This document shows positions 36,101 to 48,100 of a stretch of 64,000 nt of DNA, in pieces. This stretch comes from Ciona intestinalis (Eukaryota > Chordata > Ascidiacea > Phlebobranchia > Cionidae): NCBI RefSeq assembly GCF_000224145.3, contig NC_020170.2, forward strand, positions 253,001-317,000, in the 5' to 3' direction. The notes below the pieces were generated by a model. That model did no database searches. It had not been told where the DNA came from and saw only the letters and a list, made by a program, of their open reading frames with translations. Position 1 is the first letter of the stretch. Each line of letters starts with the position of its first letter. Both the position numbers and the translations under genes were made by a program.

Positions 36101-37329
36101 ACAATTTCATGATAAAAAATCGGATTGAAGCATTTTTTATGAATTGTTTGATAAAAAAAATGCAATTGAAGCTTTTACTGTGAAAGAAGTTTATGATGAA
36201 AAAATGTGATTGAAGCACTTTTCATGAACTGTTTGTTTGCTAACATGGCTTCATTAAAAAATGCATCAAAAATTTCTCATACATTTTAAATGTAGACTAG
36301 GTTTTTAATGTAATCATCATTGTTTCATCTATTGATCGGCACATAATCACCAAGAACAAGATTATTTTTTCCACTAGATAGAATAATACAGGAAGTATCA
36401 ATTAAAATATTTACCTGTGTGAGAATATGACAAAGGAACTTTATAAATGCTGATTTGTGATGAAACCGAAGCCAACACTTTGCCGATAGCAAGAGGAATA
36501 ATAACATAAAAGTAATATCTTTTTTTTATTGGAATTCTGGGTGGAATCTAGAAAATAAAGATGGGTTTTATTGAGCGCACTGTAAACTATTGTTTTATGA
36601 CATGTGATGTCAATTAATTAATTATTATTAAACTTTTAAAGCAAAGAACAAGAGCCTGGAATGGTTTAAAAATTTGAAAGTTAACACCCGGAATTGACAT
36701 TTATTTGTAACCAACCTCAATAAAACTACAAATAAAATGAGCCACGACAACCAACAAACAAGGATCTGTCAACATAGTTAGAGCAAAATACAAACCTTCC
36801 ATTTGTTTAACACGGGACCAAGTAAAAGTATAACAGCAGCTGAATGGGACAGTGATACAGTGGTTGGGAATGGAAAATCTGTTAAAACAACTTTGCCAAT
36901 AATGTTTCCAAGTGCACTCAATGAATACCTGAAGGATAGATATTTATCGATTTACAAAATAGGTCTACTTAACTTTTTATATATAAATACCATACACACT
37001 TGACACTCTACATGTTCACTTTAACAAATCATGCTAGTTATTTTTAACAGCAGTTTATCATTATCATACACCTGGGAAATTCCTACTTCAAATATAAACT
37101 GTGTATGAAAAAGAAACAAAAAGAGAGACAACTTGTATTACTTTTTCACAGGCGGTAAATTTTGATTAGATGTTCATTTAATTACTAGGCACTGGTAAGA
37201 AGTGCTCCGGTACGTGTTGAATTATAATATCTAGTTATAAAACTAAGGCACCACTTACCAAGCAACGCACAGCAAAGCTATTTTCCGTACATTCCGATAA
37301 ATGTTTCTTTTCGACAAAGAATCGTTCAT
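30147..37329 (-). CDS. SLC35E1: SLC35E1-like Golgi/ER solute transporter
   Basis: Member of the triose-phosphate/nucleotide-sugar transporter superfamily. Exons (minus): 37329-37259, 36928-36796, 36547-36415, 36093-36023, 35196-35059, 34991-34851, 33840-33748, 33519-33373, 30314-30147. Every junction phase agrees, giving 364 aa with no internal stop (human SLC35E1 is about 410). Family landmarks in order: [115 protein letters not shown]; and a short cytosolic tail ending SKYHEV. About ten hydrophobic segments are expected. The last intron (~3 kb) is unusually large here. A tandem repeat copies the acceptor of exon 4. The substrate is not established for this subfamily. Confidence 0.95.
30315..33372. 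other. SLC35E1 last intron
   Basis: Three-kilobase intron, GC-richer than its surroundings near 30380-30790, with at least six TGACGTCA words. No repeat family recognised. It may contain regulatory sequence; no exon on either strand could be supported. Confidence 0.45.
35420..35512. repeat. AT-only low-complexity tract
   Basis: Imperfect (TA)n and TATAAATATA runs ending at a MITE, in an SLC35E1 intron. Confidence 0.8.
35513..35710. mobile_element. MITE in SLC35E1 intron
   Basis: CAGTGGGGTAGGGGAAATGGG start, GTAAACAAAGAACATTCAATG core, CTTTTCCCACCCTACTATTT end. Confidence 0.85.
36081..36236. repeat. ~43-bp tandem repeat over a splice acceptor
   Basis: About 3.6 diverged units of GAAGCTTTTACTGTGAAA...TTTATGATAAAAAAT. 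The first unit includes the intron-exon junction of SLC35E1 exon 4 (CACAG|TAAAAGCTTCG on the minus strand). The unit at 36160-36190 repeats that junction exactly, making a second potential acceptor at 36177. Confidence 0.75.
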
Positions 37330-37707
37330 GATTTATTATTAACCGCAAGTAACTTACGCAACATCTTCGACGTAAGGAAAATTAAATGCCGTCGTGTCCA
37401 GTCAACGTGTCTATCCAGTTGATAACTAAACATCTAAAATCACTGAGCTATACTTATAATATATATATGATATCTATGTCTAAAATACGGCAGAACCATA
37501 GAAATACCTTTCACTGAAACCATAGATATATATCTATGCTGAAACAGAGCACTCTGCTATTGAAAACATATACAAGAGAGCTTGTTAAAACCACAGTATT
37601 CTTTGATCAAAATATATTTAACGTGTAAACATTCAAACAAAAGTTTTGTCATCGGAATATTCATAATATAAAAATGTACATTCATTTTGATTTGTAAACT
37701 TTAGAAT
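37330..37707. other. SLC35E1 promoter region / intergenic
   Basis: 378 bases separate the SLC35E1 start from the stop of the same-strand upstream gene. That is too long for a typical Ciona operon spacer. No motif singled out. Confidence 0.4.
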
Positions 37708-40700
37708 CTAGTCTTGCTGATCTTCAACTTGATTGAACGGGTTCTTCGGTGGAACAGTTGTAACCATTCTTGATAGAGGCCCTTTCTTTGAATGAATAGA
37801 AGTATTGGGAGAGGTTGGAAGTTTTCTGTAAGAACATGAGTTTTAAATGCTACTGCTGAAAATGTTAAGTATTTAAAAGATAATATTGTAAATCTAAACA
37901 ACTTTGTTCAGTCCGATTATAAAATTTAACATTTATTATAATACTCGATCTAAAAAGGTGTGCCACAGGATGATCTTTAAGTTAACTATGAAATATAAGT
38001 CATTCCATATGTCTGGTAGATATAAATTTTTGTGTGAACTCGCAACATAAATTCGACACTAGCTTCCTCACATTCAACTGTTAAAGAAATGGAATAATCG
38101 CCTCATTTGTCCCTGGGTTCGTCACTGCTATATGTGATGTCACGAATACAAAGTTGTTAATAATAATTAACTTTTCTGAAATTGTTTCTGGAAATGCAGC
38201 CATAGTATTAAGAATAAAAACATTAATGCAAAGTGACCTGTGTGAATGAGCTGTAGAAGGAGGTTGTGGTGCCGGGAAAGTGTTGTTAGCACTATGTGTT
38301 GCTGTCCAATGCACACATCCTTTGTAGTGGGGTATATTGGGACGGCTGTATACAAAAAATATGGTAATGTCATTGTCACATCATAAACATGCTATGGCAA
38401 AAACCTACTGTGCTGTGTCAGTGTATCTTGGTTTGGGAGTTCTTAAACTTGTAAGTGGACGATATTCCTCATGTGGATGGTCCTTATCTTCAAAGTTGTA
38501 AGCTCCAACGCAACCGCTAAAACAATACACAAAATAACAATAAGGTAATTGTAAATAAAAGAGCAAAGATTTTTATTAAATTTAAAAATACCCTTTTTTT
38601 AACATGTAAGTGATCCTATAGGCTTTTTCTCATATATTTCAATGCTTAAATCTAGGTTTTATTTTTTAAACTCTTGACTAAAATTAAATCAAAATATAAA
38701 TTCAATAATTTTAAAACAAGTGTTCAGATATGCAACCCCATAATTAGCAAGTAATTAACGATTCATTTTCTGTTTGGTTAAAAGCGCAAAATCCAAAATG
38801 TACCTTGAACCCAGTCAATGGATTGCACTTGATACACTATTTCTAACTGAGCATAGTTATAAACCATAGTGTACACCTAATTAATGAGGAATTAATGAAT
38901 ATAATGCTTGCAAGCAAAGTAAAATTTAATGTTTTAGAAACCTGTTAGTAACTAAGTAATTGGTATCGTTTAGCTGTGTTTGGCTTTGAGAATAATAACT
39001 TTCCATTTGTTATTGAAAGAAAATAAATACAAAGTTTTTGTTTTGTTGGGCAAGTATCGAACTCAGGACATTATAATCTGTTCCCAATGGCTTATCGTTT
39101 AAGGCTTAACCGATTAAGTCATCATTTCCCCTTCTACCATCTGTTGAAGCATAGCTTATACCTCTCTGCATGTCTGGGAATTAAGGAGTGTGAAAAAATT
39201 ATAACGAGTGCTCAATCCGGCGCCATGGCATAGTTGTTAACATTATAACGAGTGCTCAATCCGGCGCCATGGCATAGTTGTTAACACGCCTGCCTGTAAC
39301 CCAGAGGTAATGGGTTCAAGGCCCATCGCTGCTACCATTGTGAGCGCATGTGTCCTTGGGCAAAACACTTAACGGCAATTGCTCCAACCCAGTGGTCACT
39401 AATGGGTTGTCCAAATTATCAGTCATACTGTCATACATAAAAAAAATCCAAAAAAACAATCACCCACAAAGTAACATACATGGTAACTCGTTAGCTGGCC
39501 AAGGTGTTAAACCCGTGTTATAACGACTGCCGTTTTCCGGCCACCGAGGATAAAGTAAGTTACATTTATTCATTACATTCATTTAATCATTAGAGCTAGG
39601 CTCTCTTGTTAAATTATAGCTTTCTCACCACTTGTTTATATACTCTCTATGTCAAACTTACACAAATTTTTATTTCTTTTAACAGAATAATTACTCTGCC
39701 CTAAAAATTTGCAAAATCAGAATTCAAACAAATTAGAACCTCCGAAATATTTGCATAAAATCTCTTCCAGGCATTTATTATGTAATAACTGCTTTAAGAA
39801 ACTAAAACTGTTTTGCATACACTGTAATAATAACCAACTGTTTTATCAGTTAAATTATAAAAAGATAAAAACTGACCTAATTAAATCAACTTAAATTTAA
39901 ACTACAAAGCATTGCGTGAAACATAGTTACCCATAACAAGGAATGTGTCCACTCTTCCTGTAATGACTTGTGCTGCAAAAATAACAACATAATCCTTAAA
40001 AATTTATAATTATTCCACCAACACTTACTAGCTGTATGGTCGGTTTCCATGGTTCTTATTTCGAAACTGAAACCAATCCCATGACCTTCCAATTGTCTGC
40101 AATACATAAGAAAGTAATTTTGGGGAACAAACCTTTTTTGTTTTATGTGTCATGGAAAGATACATTGTCAGGAATAGGTATAAAAACCTATTACACTTGA
40201 TATCAAACCATATAAGACATATGTAAGCATAATAGTATATAATAAACCAATAGTATATAATAAACCATTCTCTAATCAAGAAATATCCCAAATAAGATTC
40301 TGAGTGTATTTTGGTAACAATAATTGCAATGTTCCCACACATGTACTCTGAAACAAAAACACAAAAATCAAATATTTTGTTTGTAACTCTGTTTTGACCG
40401 TTATGAGTTTCTATTTTTAACAGGGACAAATAATGAAAGCGACCTTATTTGTACAATCGTACACCAAACAAATTTACATGTTTAACACATTCTATGATAA
40501 TCGAACCTGCCAGAATTCAGGGTCACTTTCAAATCTTTTTGGCCAAATGTTCATATTTTGGGAGATCGGATCTGGTGTCTTCTCAAGGGTACTTGGACAT
40601 GGAAGCAATTTGGGCGGCAACCTTTTGTCCCAATCTACCATTCTGTTACTCCTAAGTATTAAAACAAGTATTAAACTTCAACTAAACTCTCCTGAAACAA

Positions 40701-42196
40701 AAAATAGTATTGCAACTGCCATTTTAATTTATAATGGGAGCAATTTTGATCACAAACCCAAGCACTCCTTGGCTTTGCCACTGGGAAAATCCAGTATATT
40801 TGTTTGACTTTTTTCTAACATTACAATAATTTTCAAATAATTATATTATAAACACACACATTACGTTTGTGTACTGCTGCTGAACATATAATATTTTGCC
40901 GCCTCATCTCTCCAATTTCCAGGTTTGAAGGTAAAAGTTCCAACCACAAGATTTCCCGAATCATTAATATTTTTTGGCTTTACTGCATTGTTACTCGTCC
41001 AGCCACCCAACTTCGCACGAAGACTTACATCACTCACCTTTGTTTCAACAATGGATTATAAATTTGATCTTGAAAACTCATAACAGCATCAAAGCTACTC
41101 TTAATGTGGTTAGTGCAATATTCTTGATATAAGTTACTAGATAATAGAGATAAGCAAACCAAAACATTTTGCAACAAATGAAATCGTTTAGAAACAGTTA
41201 ATGATGCCATTTACACAATTCCAATTAGAAAAATACTCAACTTTATCTTTTGATTGGTTACCTGATTACTTGCCCATTTTCCCCCATGTTCTGGTGCAAC
41301 AGCACGAGGTGGAGTTTGAGGTCTTCCACTCGCGGGAGGTTTGCTGGTTGGTGTTCCAAGTTGAATCTTATCACTTAATTGGTTCATACTCGAGATTCTG
41401 AACAATATGCAATGGTACAATTACTTAGTCTGGTGTGCGGAATATTTTTAAGAATAATAAAGATGGAACATAAGAGTAAAACTAACAAGAGAGGAAAGCT
41501 CTTTACCTGTGTTGGTATGTGGAAAATGTCATCGCATAAAATGAGAATAACTGTTGGACATAAAACAAACAATTACACCACAGACGTGCCCAAATTTTTG
41601 TTTACCACTGAAGGCGAATTTGAGACAAATGAAGATTCAAATTCTCATAGTAAATTTTGTACAATCCAAAACAGGAATAATAAAGAAAAACTCAAGTCAA
41701 CTTTTGATGATTGGTGTACAAATAGTCTTTACAGAGTAGAATCTATACTTTTCATTTTTCCATTTAAAACGTTACTGTTTTCACTTGTCACCAATATTTG
41801 CAGCACTAGCATGGATCTTGCTCACTTGAGCGCACGATTTTTATTCAAAGACCTTTTTTATTTTTCTATTATAATAGTAAGACGCGGTTATGAGTTCAAG
41901 GCTTGTCATTGCTACCATTTTGGGAGTATGCATTTTGGGCAAAATAATTAACAACATTTTAAATATTAGTATTTGTGTAATGTGCATTACAACACATGTG
42001 TTATAACTGTTATTACTTCATTAACTGACTTTTTAATATTTGTTTTTAAATCAATGTCTGTTCCAGCACCAAGATATCCCGATGTTGGGTCCAGAGCATC
42101 ATGACCATCTCTGTGAGGGGTAAGAGGGTACCCTTGGTGTGGAGCTTGTGAATGCTTATTCCATTTAATGAAACTTTTGCTTTCTTTCAATCTGCC
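37708..42196 (-). CDS. Probable sperm/axonemal microtubule protein, 5' incomplete
   Basis: Nine in-phase exons (minus): 42196-42030, 41397-41262, 41037-40865, 40651-40507, 40096-40029, 39972-39931, 38516-38409, 38345-38238, 37825-37708, encoding 354 aa. The N terminus is missing and may lie in the 42497-42996 gap. There is no signal peptide or membrane segment. Repeated short motifs of the kind seen in ciliary microtubule-inner proteins occur: HYRKSGHIPCYGGCVGAYN, SLRTPKPRYTDTAHRPNIPHY, GCVHWTATHSANNTFP and a C-terminal PLSRMVTTVPPKNPFNQVE. This arrangement reminds me of the vertebrate SPATA48/SPMIP7 family, but I recall that family only loosely. The exons also contain WDKRLPPKLLPCPSTLEK and TIGRSWDWFQFRNKN. 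Likely a structural protein of sperm or motile cilia; function inferred. Confidence 0.7.
39053..39128 (-). repeat. tRNA-like segment (pseudogene or SINE head)
   Basis: The minus strand reads GACTTAATCGGTTAAGCCTT (A-box-like) and about 35 bases later GAGTTCGATACTTGCCC (B-box-like). A convincing acceptor stem is not evident, so it is probably a tRNA-derived relic rather than an active gene. Confidence 0.4.
39198..39285. repeat. Exact 44-bp tandem duplication at a SINE head
   Basis: The unit ATTATAACGAGTGCTCAATC...TTGTTAAC is present twice without a mismatch (39198-39241 and 39242-39285). It covers the SINE 5' end CCGGCGCCATGGCATAGTTG. Confidence 0.9.
39218..39590 (+). repeat. SINE, full length
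   Basis: Head, GGTTCAAGGCCC B box, CAATTGCTCCAACCCAG body, GGTAACTCGTTAGCTGG tail and a TTCATT-rich end. In an intron of the axonemal-type gene. Confidence 0.9.
41883..41962 (+). repeat. SINE fragment
   Basis: GTTCAAGGCTTGTCATTGCTACCATTTTGGG and GGGCAAAATAATTAAC match the head-body junction. Diverged. Confidence 0.6.
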
Positions 42197-42238
42197 CTGT
42201 ACAACAACAACATACATGTCAAGAACTTAACAAAGTGA

Positions 42239-42345
42239 CTGTAATAAATTCTGCAAATCTGACCATGATCTGATGCTCATAGAGTTGAACGTTTTTTGTG
42301 TAAAAAAATAGGGTAAACATCTGGTGCTACCGAACTAAACAAGTT
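42239..42345. repeat. Solo arm of a fold-back repeat
   Basis: GTAATAAATTCTGCAAATCTGACC ... ATCTGGTGCTACC matches each arm of the inverted repeat at 49798-50115. Confidence 0.65.
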
Positions 42346-42496
42346 TAAGATTATTATGCATAAGCCGCTAGGCACTAAAATGCATATTACTATGTTTTAA
42401 TTAAAACAAAGTACGATTGTTATAACATATTTATCTGATAAATATACACATTCATGCTTTTTGAATTTCATTTCTGCTACAAAATATTACCATTAT

Positions 42497-42996
42497 NNNN
42501 NNNNNNNNNNNNNNNNNNNNNNNNNNNNNNNNNNNNNNNNNNNNNNNNNNNNNNNNNNNNNNNNNNNNNNNNNNNNNNNNNNNNNNNNNNNNNNNNNNNN
42601 NNNNNNNNNNNNNNNNNNNNNNNNNNNNNNNNNNNNNNNNNNNNNNNNNNNNNNNNNNNNNNNNNNNNNNNNNNNNNNNNNNNNNNNNNNNNNNNNNNNN
42701 NNNNNNNNNNNNNNNNNNNNNNNNNNNNNNNNNNNNNNNNNNNNNNNNNNNNNNNNNNNNNNNNNNNNNNNNNNNNNNNNNNNNNNNNNNNNNNNNNNNN
42801 NNNNNNNNNNNNNNNNNNNNNNNNNNNNNNNNNNNNNNNNNNNNNNNNNNNNNNNNNNNNNNNNNNNNNNNNNNNNNNNNNNNNNNNNNNNNNNNNNNNN
42901 NNNNNNNNNNNNNNNNNNNNNNNNNNNNNNNNNNNNNNNNNNNNNNNNNNNNNNNNNNNNNNNNNNNNNNNNNNNNNNNNNNNNNNNNNNNNNNNN
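42497..42996. other. Assembly gap (500 N)
   Basis: Exactly 500 N, probably a gap of nominal size. It may hold the first exons of the axonemal-type gene. Confidence 0.95.
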
Positions 42997-43189
42997 ATAA
43001 AACGTTCAAATACAGAGGAATTTTACTGCGGCGGTTAATATAATCTTGGTTAAACATATTGATCAACTTGCATGCTAAAATGGGTGGATTCCGGGTGTTC
43101 GGAAAGTAACTGTGCTAATAATTGCCAGGAGCTGATTGAGGTGTTTAGAAATAAAATAAGAAGGGTCCAAGCCTGTATTGATGCTTACG

Positions 43190-43370
43190 GGGGTCACTTT
43201 CTTTTAATTCTATTTTCTCGTCCCATTTGGTAGTTAACAAAGAACATTCAATTAATTATAAAATCGTATCCTCACGACTCCCATAGACCGATGTTAATTG
43301 TTTGAAATGCGATCAGGATATTTGGGTATTATGTGCTAAAGGTGTCCCATCTTCCCCCACAGTACTATAT
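43190..43370. mobile_element. MITE, left end lost
   Basis: Core TCGTCCCATTTGGTAGTTAAC and right end CATCTTCCCCCACAGTACTATAT. The GGGTGGGG left end is missing. Confidence 0.8.
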
Positions 43371-43451
43371 GCAAGTTCGCAGTTGCTTTCCGAGCACCCT
43401 GTAGTCGTGTAGTGACATGTTTATATACGGACCTCTACTGTGCAGTTTTTG

Positions 43452-44345
43452 TTATATATCGGTTTCGCCGTAACCTGGTAGCGTGTCTTGCTTGTCCAAT
43501 CTTTCTTGGCTACCAATATCAAACATCTGAGGACCAAGACTTGGCATCCAACCTTTCCTAGCAGCGATATCGATCTTGCCTAATTTATTGCCTCCCGCTT
43601 TTGGGGGAGATTTTTCCGTTTCCAACCAACGAATTGGGGAATTGCCAGCGTCTTGAACGCCCACGCTTGCTGAATCGTGTGAAGTCGAACTGGACGTCGA
43701 AGATGGTGCTCGATGGGCTGTAATTTAAACATAATATAACTTTATTTATAGGAGGGTGGAGTGAGATGGAACAACTTTTCATTCTATTTTCTCGTCCCAT
43801 TTAATAGTTAACAAAGAACATTCAAAGGAAATATTAAACGGCGTCCTCACAAATTCAATAGACCGTTGTTAATTGTTTCAAACGCGATTAGGATATTTAG
43901 ATATGATGTGCTAAAAATGTCCCACCTTTCCCCACCCTACTATATGTCTTCGGACACAGTATAGCAAAGAGACTAGCAACAAAACGCCAGTCGTTATACA
44001 CACGCTGCAGGTAAAAATCAACGTCTGTACTAACTTAAAACTATACTTAAATAAAATTAACAGATAAAATCATAAACCTATACCTGTGGAAGTGGCTGGG
44101 GTCGCGTTAGTAATTGTATTTTCCTCGTCGCTGCTGTCAGAACTTTCAAAACTGTTGTAGCTGCTGACACTGCTGTTGCTTCTTCTGTGACGTCGGCGGC
44201 TTGATTCGTCGTCATAGTAACGGTGACGTCGATGGCGACTGCTGTCGTCACTTCGTCTTCTTTCCCTTCTTCGATGGCGATCCCTGGACGTTGAACGAGA
44301 ACGCGACCGCCGTCTTCTCGCGATGTAAGCGTCCACGTTTCTTTC
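43452..44345 (-). CDS. Arg/Ser-rich protein, unrecognised, 5' incomplete
   Basis: Two in-phase exons (minus): 44345-44084 and 43717-43452, encoding 174 aa to a stop. The first exon opens ERNVDAYIARRRRSRSRSTS and continues as an RS/RD domain, then an acidic serine run (SSDSSDEEN). The second has NSPIRWLETEKSPPKAGG, KIDIAARKGWMPSLGP and the tail LPGYGETDI. No in-frame ATG lies before the RS part, so at least one upstream exon is missing. A good acceptor (TATAAAG|GAAAG) precedes 44345. RS domains usually mark splicing or other nuclear RNA-binding proteins, but no RRM is present in these exons. I do not recognise the family. Confidence 0.6.
43749..43945. mobile_element. MITE in RS-protein intron
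   Basis: AGGAGGGTGGAGTGAGATGG start and CCACCTTTCCCCACCCTACTATAT end. Confidence 0.85.
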
Positions 44346-44394
44346 CTTTATAAATAGTTAGAAATTACGATTTTAATGAATGAAAGAATTAAGT

Positions 44395-44618
44395 TATTGA
44401 ACCTTGTATGGCGGGGCAACGATGGTCGTTATAACACGGGTGTTCTGTTTCATACACCTCGTGCCAGCTTACGAGTTACACGTACGTAACTTATTTTAGG
44501 TTTATTTTTTTATGTATGGCTGATAATTTGGACAACCCATTAGTGACCACTGGGTTGAAGCAATTGCCGTTAAGTGTCTTGCCCAAGGACACAAACGCCT
44601 ACAATGGTAGCAGCATCA
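44395..44618 (-). repeat. SINE, 5' truncated head
   Basis: Tail at the left (ACGATGGTCGTTATAACACGGG), body (GGTTGAAGCAATTGCCGTTAAG), stopping at GCCTACAATGGTAGCAGCAT. Confidence 0.8.
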
Positions 44619-44667
44619 AGTTTCTTAACTCGTACCCCTTGGAAATAATACAATTTAGCGCTATAGA

Positions 44668-44945
44668 ACAGTTGGCTAGCGCGCCCGCTGCCTCTTACCA
44701 AAAGGTATTAGCTTCAAATCTCATCGTTGCTACCATTGCCGGCGTAGATATTCAAGACACTTATCGGCAATTGCTCCAACACAGTGGTCACTAATGGGCT
44801 GTATAAATTATCAGCCATTTAAAAACACAATCACTCACAAAGTAACATACATGGCAACTCGTAAGCTGGCACGAGGTGTATGAAACAGAATACCCGTGTT
44901 ATAACGACTGTTGTTTTTCAACCACGCGAGAATAAAGCAAGTTTG
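44668..44945 (+). repeat. SINE, diverged head
   Basis: GTTGGCTAGCGCGCCCGCTG head, ATTGCTCCAACACAGTGG body, GCTGGCACGAGGTGTATG tail. It faces the previous copy head to head. Confidence 0.8.
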
Positions 44946-45136
44946 CATAATACTGTTTAAACAGTTTATTTGTATGCTATTAATGTATCCCAGCTTGCTA
45001 ATTTAGAACCATATTGTGAAATTCCCACGGTTATGGCAGATTCAGCACTGTAGCGGTCTAAGCGTTATGACTATAAATACTGCGAACGTTTTAATATAGA
45101 ATATATATACTGTTATTTGTGTCCGTTAATACCGAT

Positions 45137-48100
45137 ATGATACTTCGTGGATTTTTCTTATTTGCGTTGGCCAGTTGCTCTTTCGGGAGAAGCGTTAAGT
45201 CCAATGCAGAAGGTAAATAAATTTTGTGAATTTTGTGTTTTCTAAAGTGGTGTAAAATGGCAGACTTTTCGCATTTCGTTTGGTAGTAAATAAAGAGTAT
45301 TTCCAAATTTATTAACAAAGTAACATACTTGGTAACTCGTAAGCGGGCACGAGGTGTATAAAACAAAACACTCGTATTGTAACGACTGTCGTTGCAACAT
45401 CACGCAAGAAAAATTCTTCCATTCATTTTTTTTCAGATTACGCGGCCACTGTGACTGCCTCTTCCGGTGTTATAACTAGCCCAGGATACCCGAATAGTTA
45501 TGGTACTTCGGACGCTTCGAGCTGGAAATTCAGAGTCCCGGGAGCGCAGTCTTATACCTTAACATTTGATGATATGGATTTAGACAAATCGGGATGCTGG
45601 GATTACATTGTAATTTACGATGATGAACAGTTCACTGCACCAGGAGGTTAGATTTTGTATATCAAGATGTCACCCGCCGTATAGACGGTTGGTTAATGCG
45701 CCTGCCTCTAACCCAGAGGTAATGGGTTCAAAGCTCGTCACTGCTACCATTGCGGGCGTATATGTGTCCTTGGGCATGACACTCAACGGCAATTGTTTCA
45801 ACTCAGTGGTCACTAATGGGTTGTCCAAATTATCCAGACACACATTAAAATAATTCATTCATAATTAAAAATAAAATCAAGAAAAAATCAGCACTTAATA
45901 AAAACATACATGGTAACTCGTAAGCTGGCACGAGGTGTATGAAACAGAACATCCGTGTTAAAACGACTGTCGTTTTACGGCCACGCGAAAAGTTACATTC
46001 ATTAATGATTTCTCCAACCCAGTGGTCACTACTGGGTTTTCTATAAATTTTCAGCCATAAAAATTGGATCTTGCGTAAAGTAACATGTTTGGTGTATGAC
46101 ACAGAACACCCATGCTATAACGACTGTTGTTTTCGGCCATACGGAGATAAACTACGTTGTTATTATATTTTCGACAAAAATAAGCTTAAAAAGTTAGTTT
46201 CTTAAAAAAAACTTGGATTTTATTTTTCAGACACCATTTGCAACCAGCCAACTGCCCCAATAGTAAAACACACATCGGAAATTACAATTTCATTTCTAAC
46301 GGCGTCCGCATTTGCCGCTGGTCCCCGCGGGCGTGGATTTAAAATTTCCTATCAAGCAAGTGGAAATGGTAGTGTAGTTTTTTTTGGAATTTTTAGTAAA
46401 AACAATTAAAGTTAATTTATATGGTAGTGTGGAGGAGATGGGACGTTTTTAATCTATTTTCTCGTCCCATTTGGTGGTAAATAAAGAACATTCAAAGAAA
46501 TATAAAACCGTATCCTCACGACTCTCATAAACCGTTGTTAATTGTTTAAAATGTTTTAAAGGTGTCCTATCTTTCCCACCCTATTATACTGTATTTTGGG
46601 TTTAGCAGAAACGATTTATCTGTCAAAGCGCTTTTTACATTCGCCTATTTTAACGATTGCATTTTTGGTACTATATTTTTTTTTGTTAATTGAATTAATG
46701 TTCGTTATCTTATTCCAAATATACCTATATTGTAGTTGTTTTATTTCGTAACACTTGATCCTAAATGTTATTTCGTTACAAGAACCGTCCAACTTTAGAA
46801 AAACATAATCACCCACAAAAAACATAATCACTTTAAAAAAACATAATCACCCACAAAGTAACACACGTGGTAACTTGTAAACTGGCGCGAGGTGTATGAA
46901 ACAATGTTATAACGCCTCTGTTTTCCATGCGAAGATAAAGCAAGTTACATTTATTTAACTCTGAAAGTCCAACTTGATCATTCTGACTAAATAAATAAAA
47001 ATGAAAAATCCCCTAAAAAAATGATCACCCACAAAGTAACATACATGGTAACTCGTAAGCTGGCACCAGGTGTTAAACCCGTGTTATAACGACTGTCGTT
47101 TTCCGGCCACGCGAGGATAAAGTAAGTTACATTCATTCATTTATTCAACAGCTATAGATTCACATAATTTATTACAGTTTTCAAACTAACCATTTTTCAG
47201 TTTTCCCAACAATTCCACCAACTGACCCAGCTCCAGTGACCACACCAGCTGTAACTGCTACCCCAGAACGTACAACTTTACCCCCTACACCTGTGGCCAC
47301 AGGCGCCGCTACTACAATTAGGTTAACCACTTTACCCTATACGCCCCCACAAACTAACTTCCCGACGAACCCGCCACAGGGGGGAAATTTTCCTCGTAAG
47401 TTATTAATACAAATATTTTGCTGTTATTTTTTTCGACTGTTTTTAGCTGTTTTTGGGGGGCTGACTTTTTTGTTTTTTTAATATATTTTTCAAAAATTTT
47501 TTTCGCTGTTTTGTTTTGTTGTAATTTTTACACGAGTATACAAGACCTCAGTAGTAAACAACTTAGCAGGCGTAATTTATTAACATAAATTTAGTGTCTG
47601 GTTAAAGTTATGTAAATGTATAGTACTGTGGGATAAGATATATGCCACATTATTTTTCTCTATATAGTGGGGTGGGGGAAGATGGGACACCTTTAGCACG
47701 AAATATATAAATATTCTGATCGTATTTTAAACAATTAACAATGGTCTATGAAAGTCGCGAGGACAAGGTTTTATAATTCTTTGAATGTTTTTTGTTTGCT
47801 ACCAAAATGTACGAGAAATTAGAATGAAAAGGTGTCCCATCTTCCCCAATCCTATTATATACATATTTCCTGAACGTGTTTTAAACGAAAAAAACAACCC
47901 CCCACCTACTATATACTATACACAAGCTATTTAAACTCTAACAAAATACGCAAATCAAAACAGCTGGCAACCAAGACGACAGCCAGTGCGGCCAGCCAGC
48001 GTACCAGCCAATGGTAACTGGCTTAGACTATATCGGGCAGGGACAACTGGTTTCGTACAACTCGCCGCGAGTGGTGAACGGGGAAACAGCTGTACCACAT

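Noticed and set aside
42452-43066. Long frames across the 500-N gap.
   Set aside because: They are made almost wholly of unknown bases.
42030-43452. Joining the RS-rich exons to the axonemal-type gene as one gene.
   Set aside because: The RS-type reading frame ends at a clear stop at 43452 before the next exon, so they are treated as separate genes.
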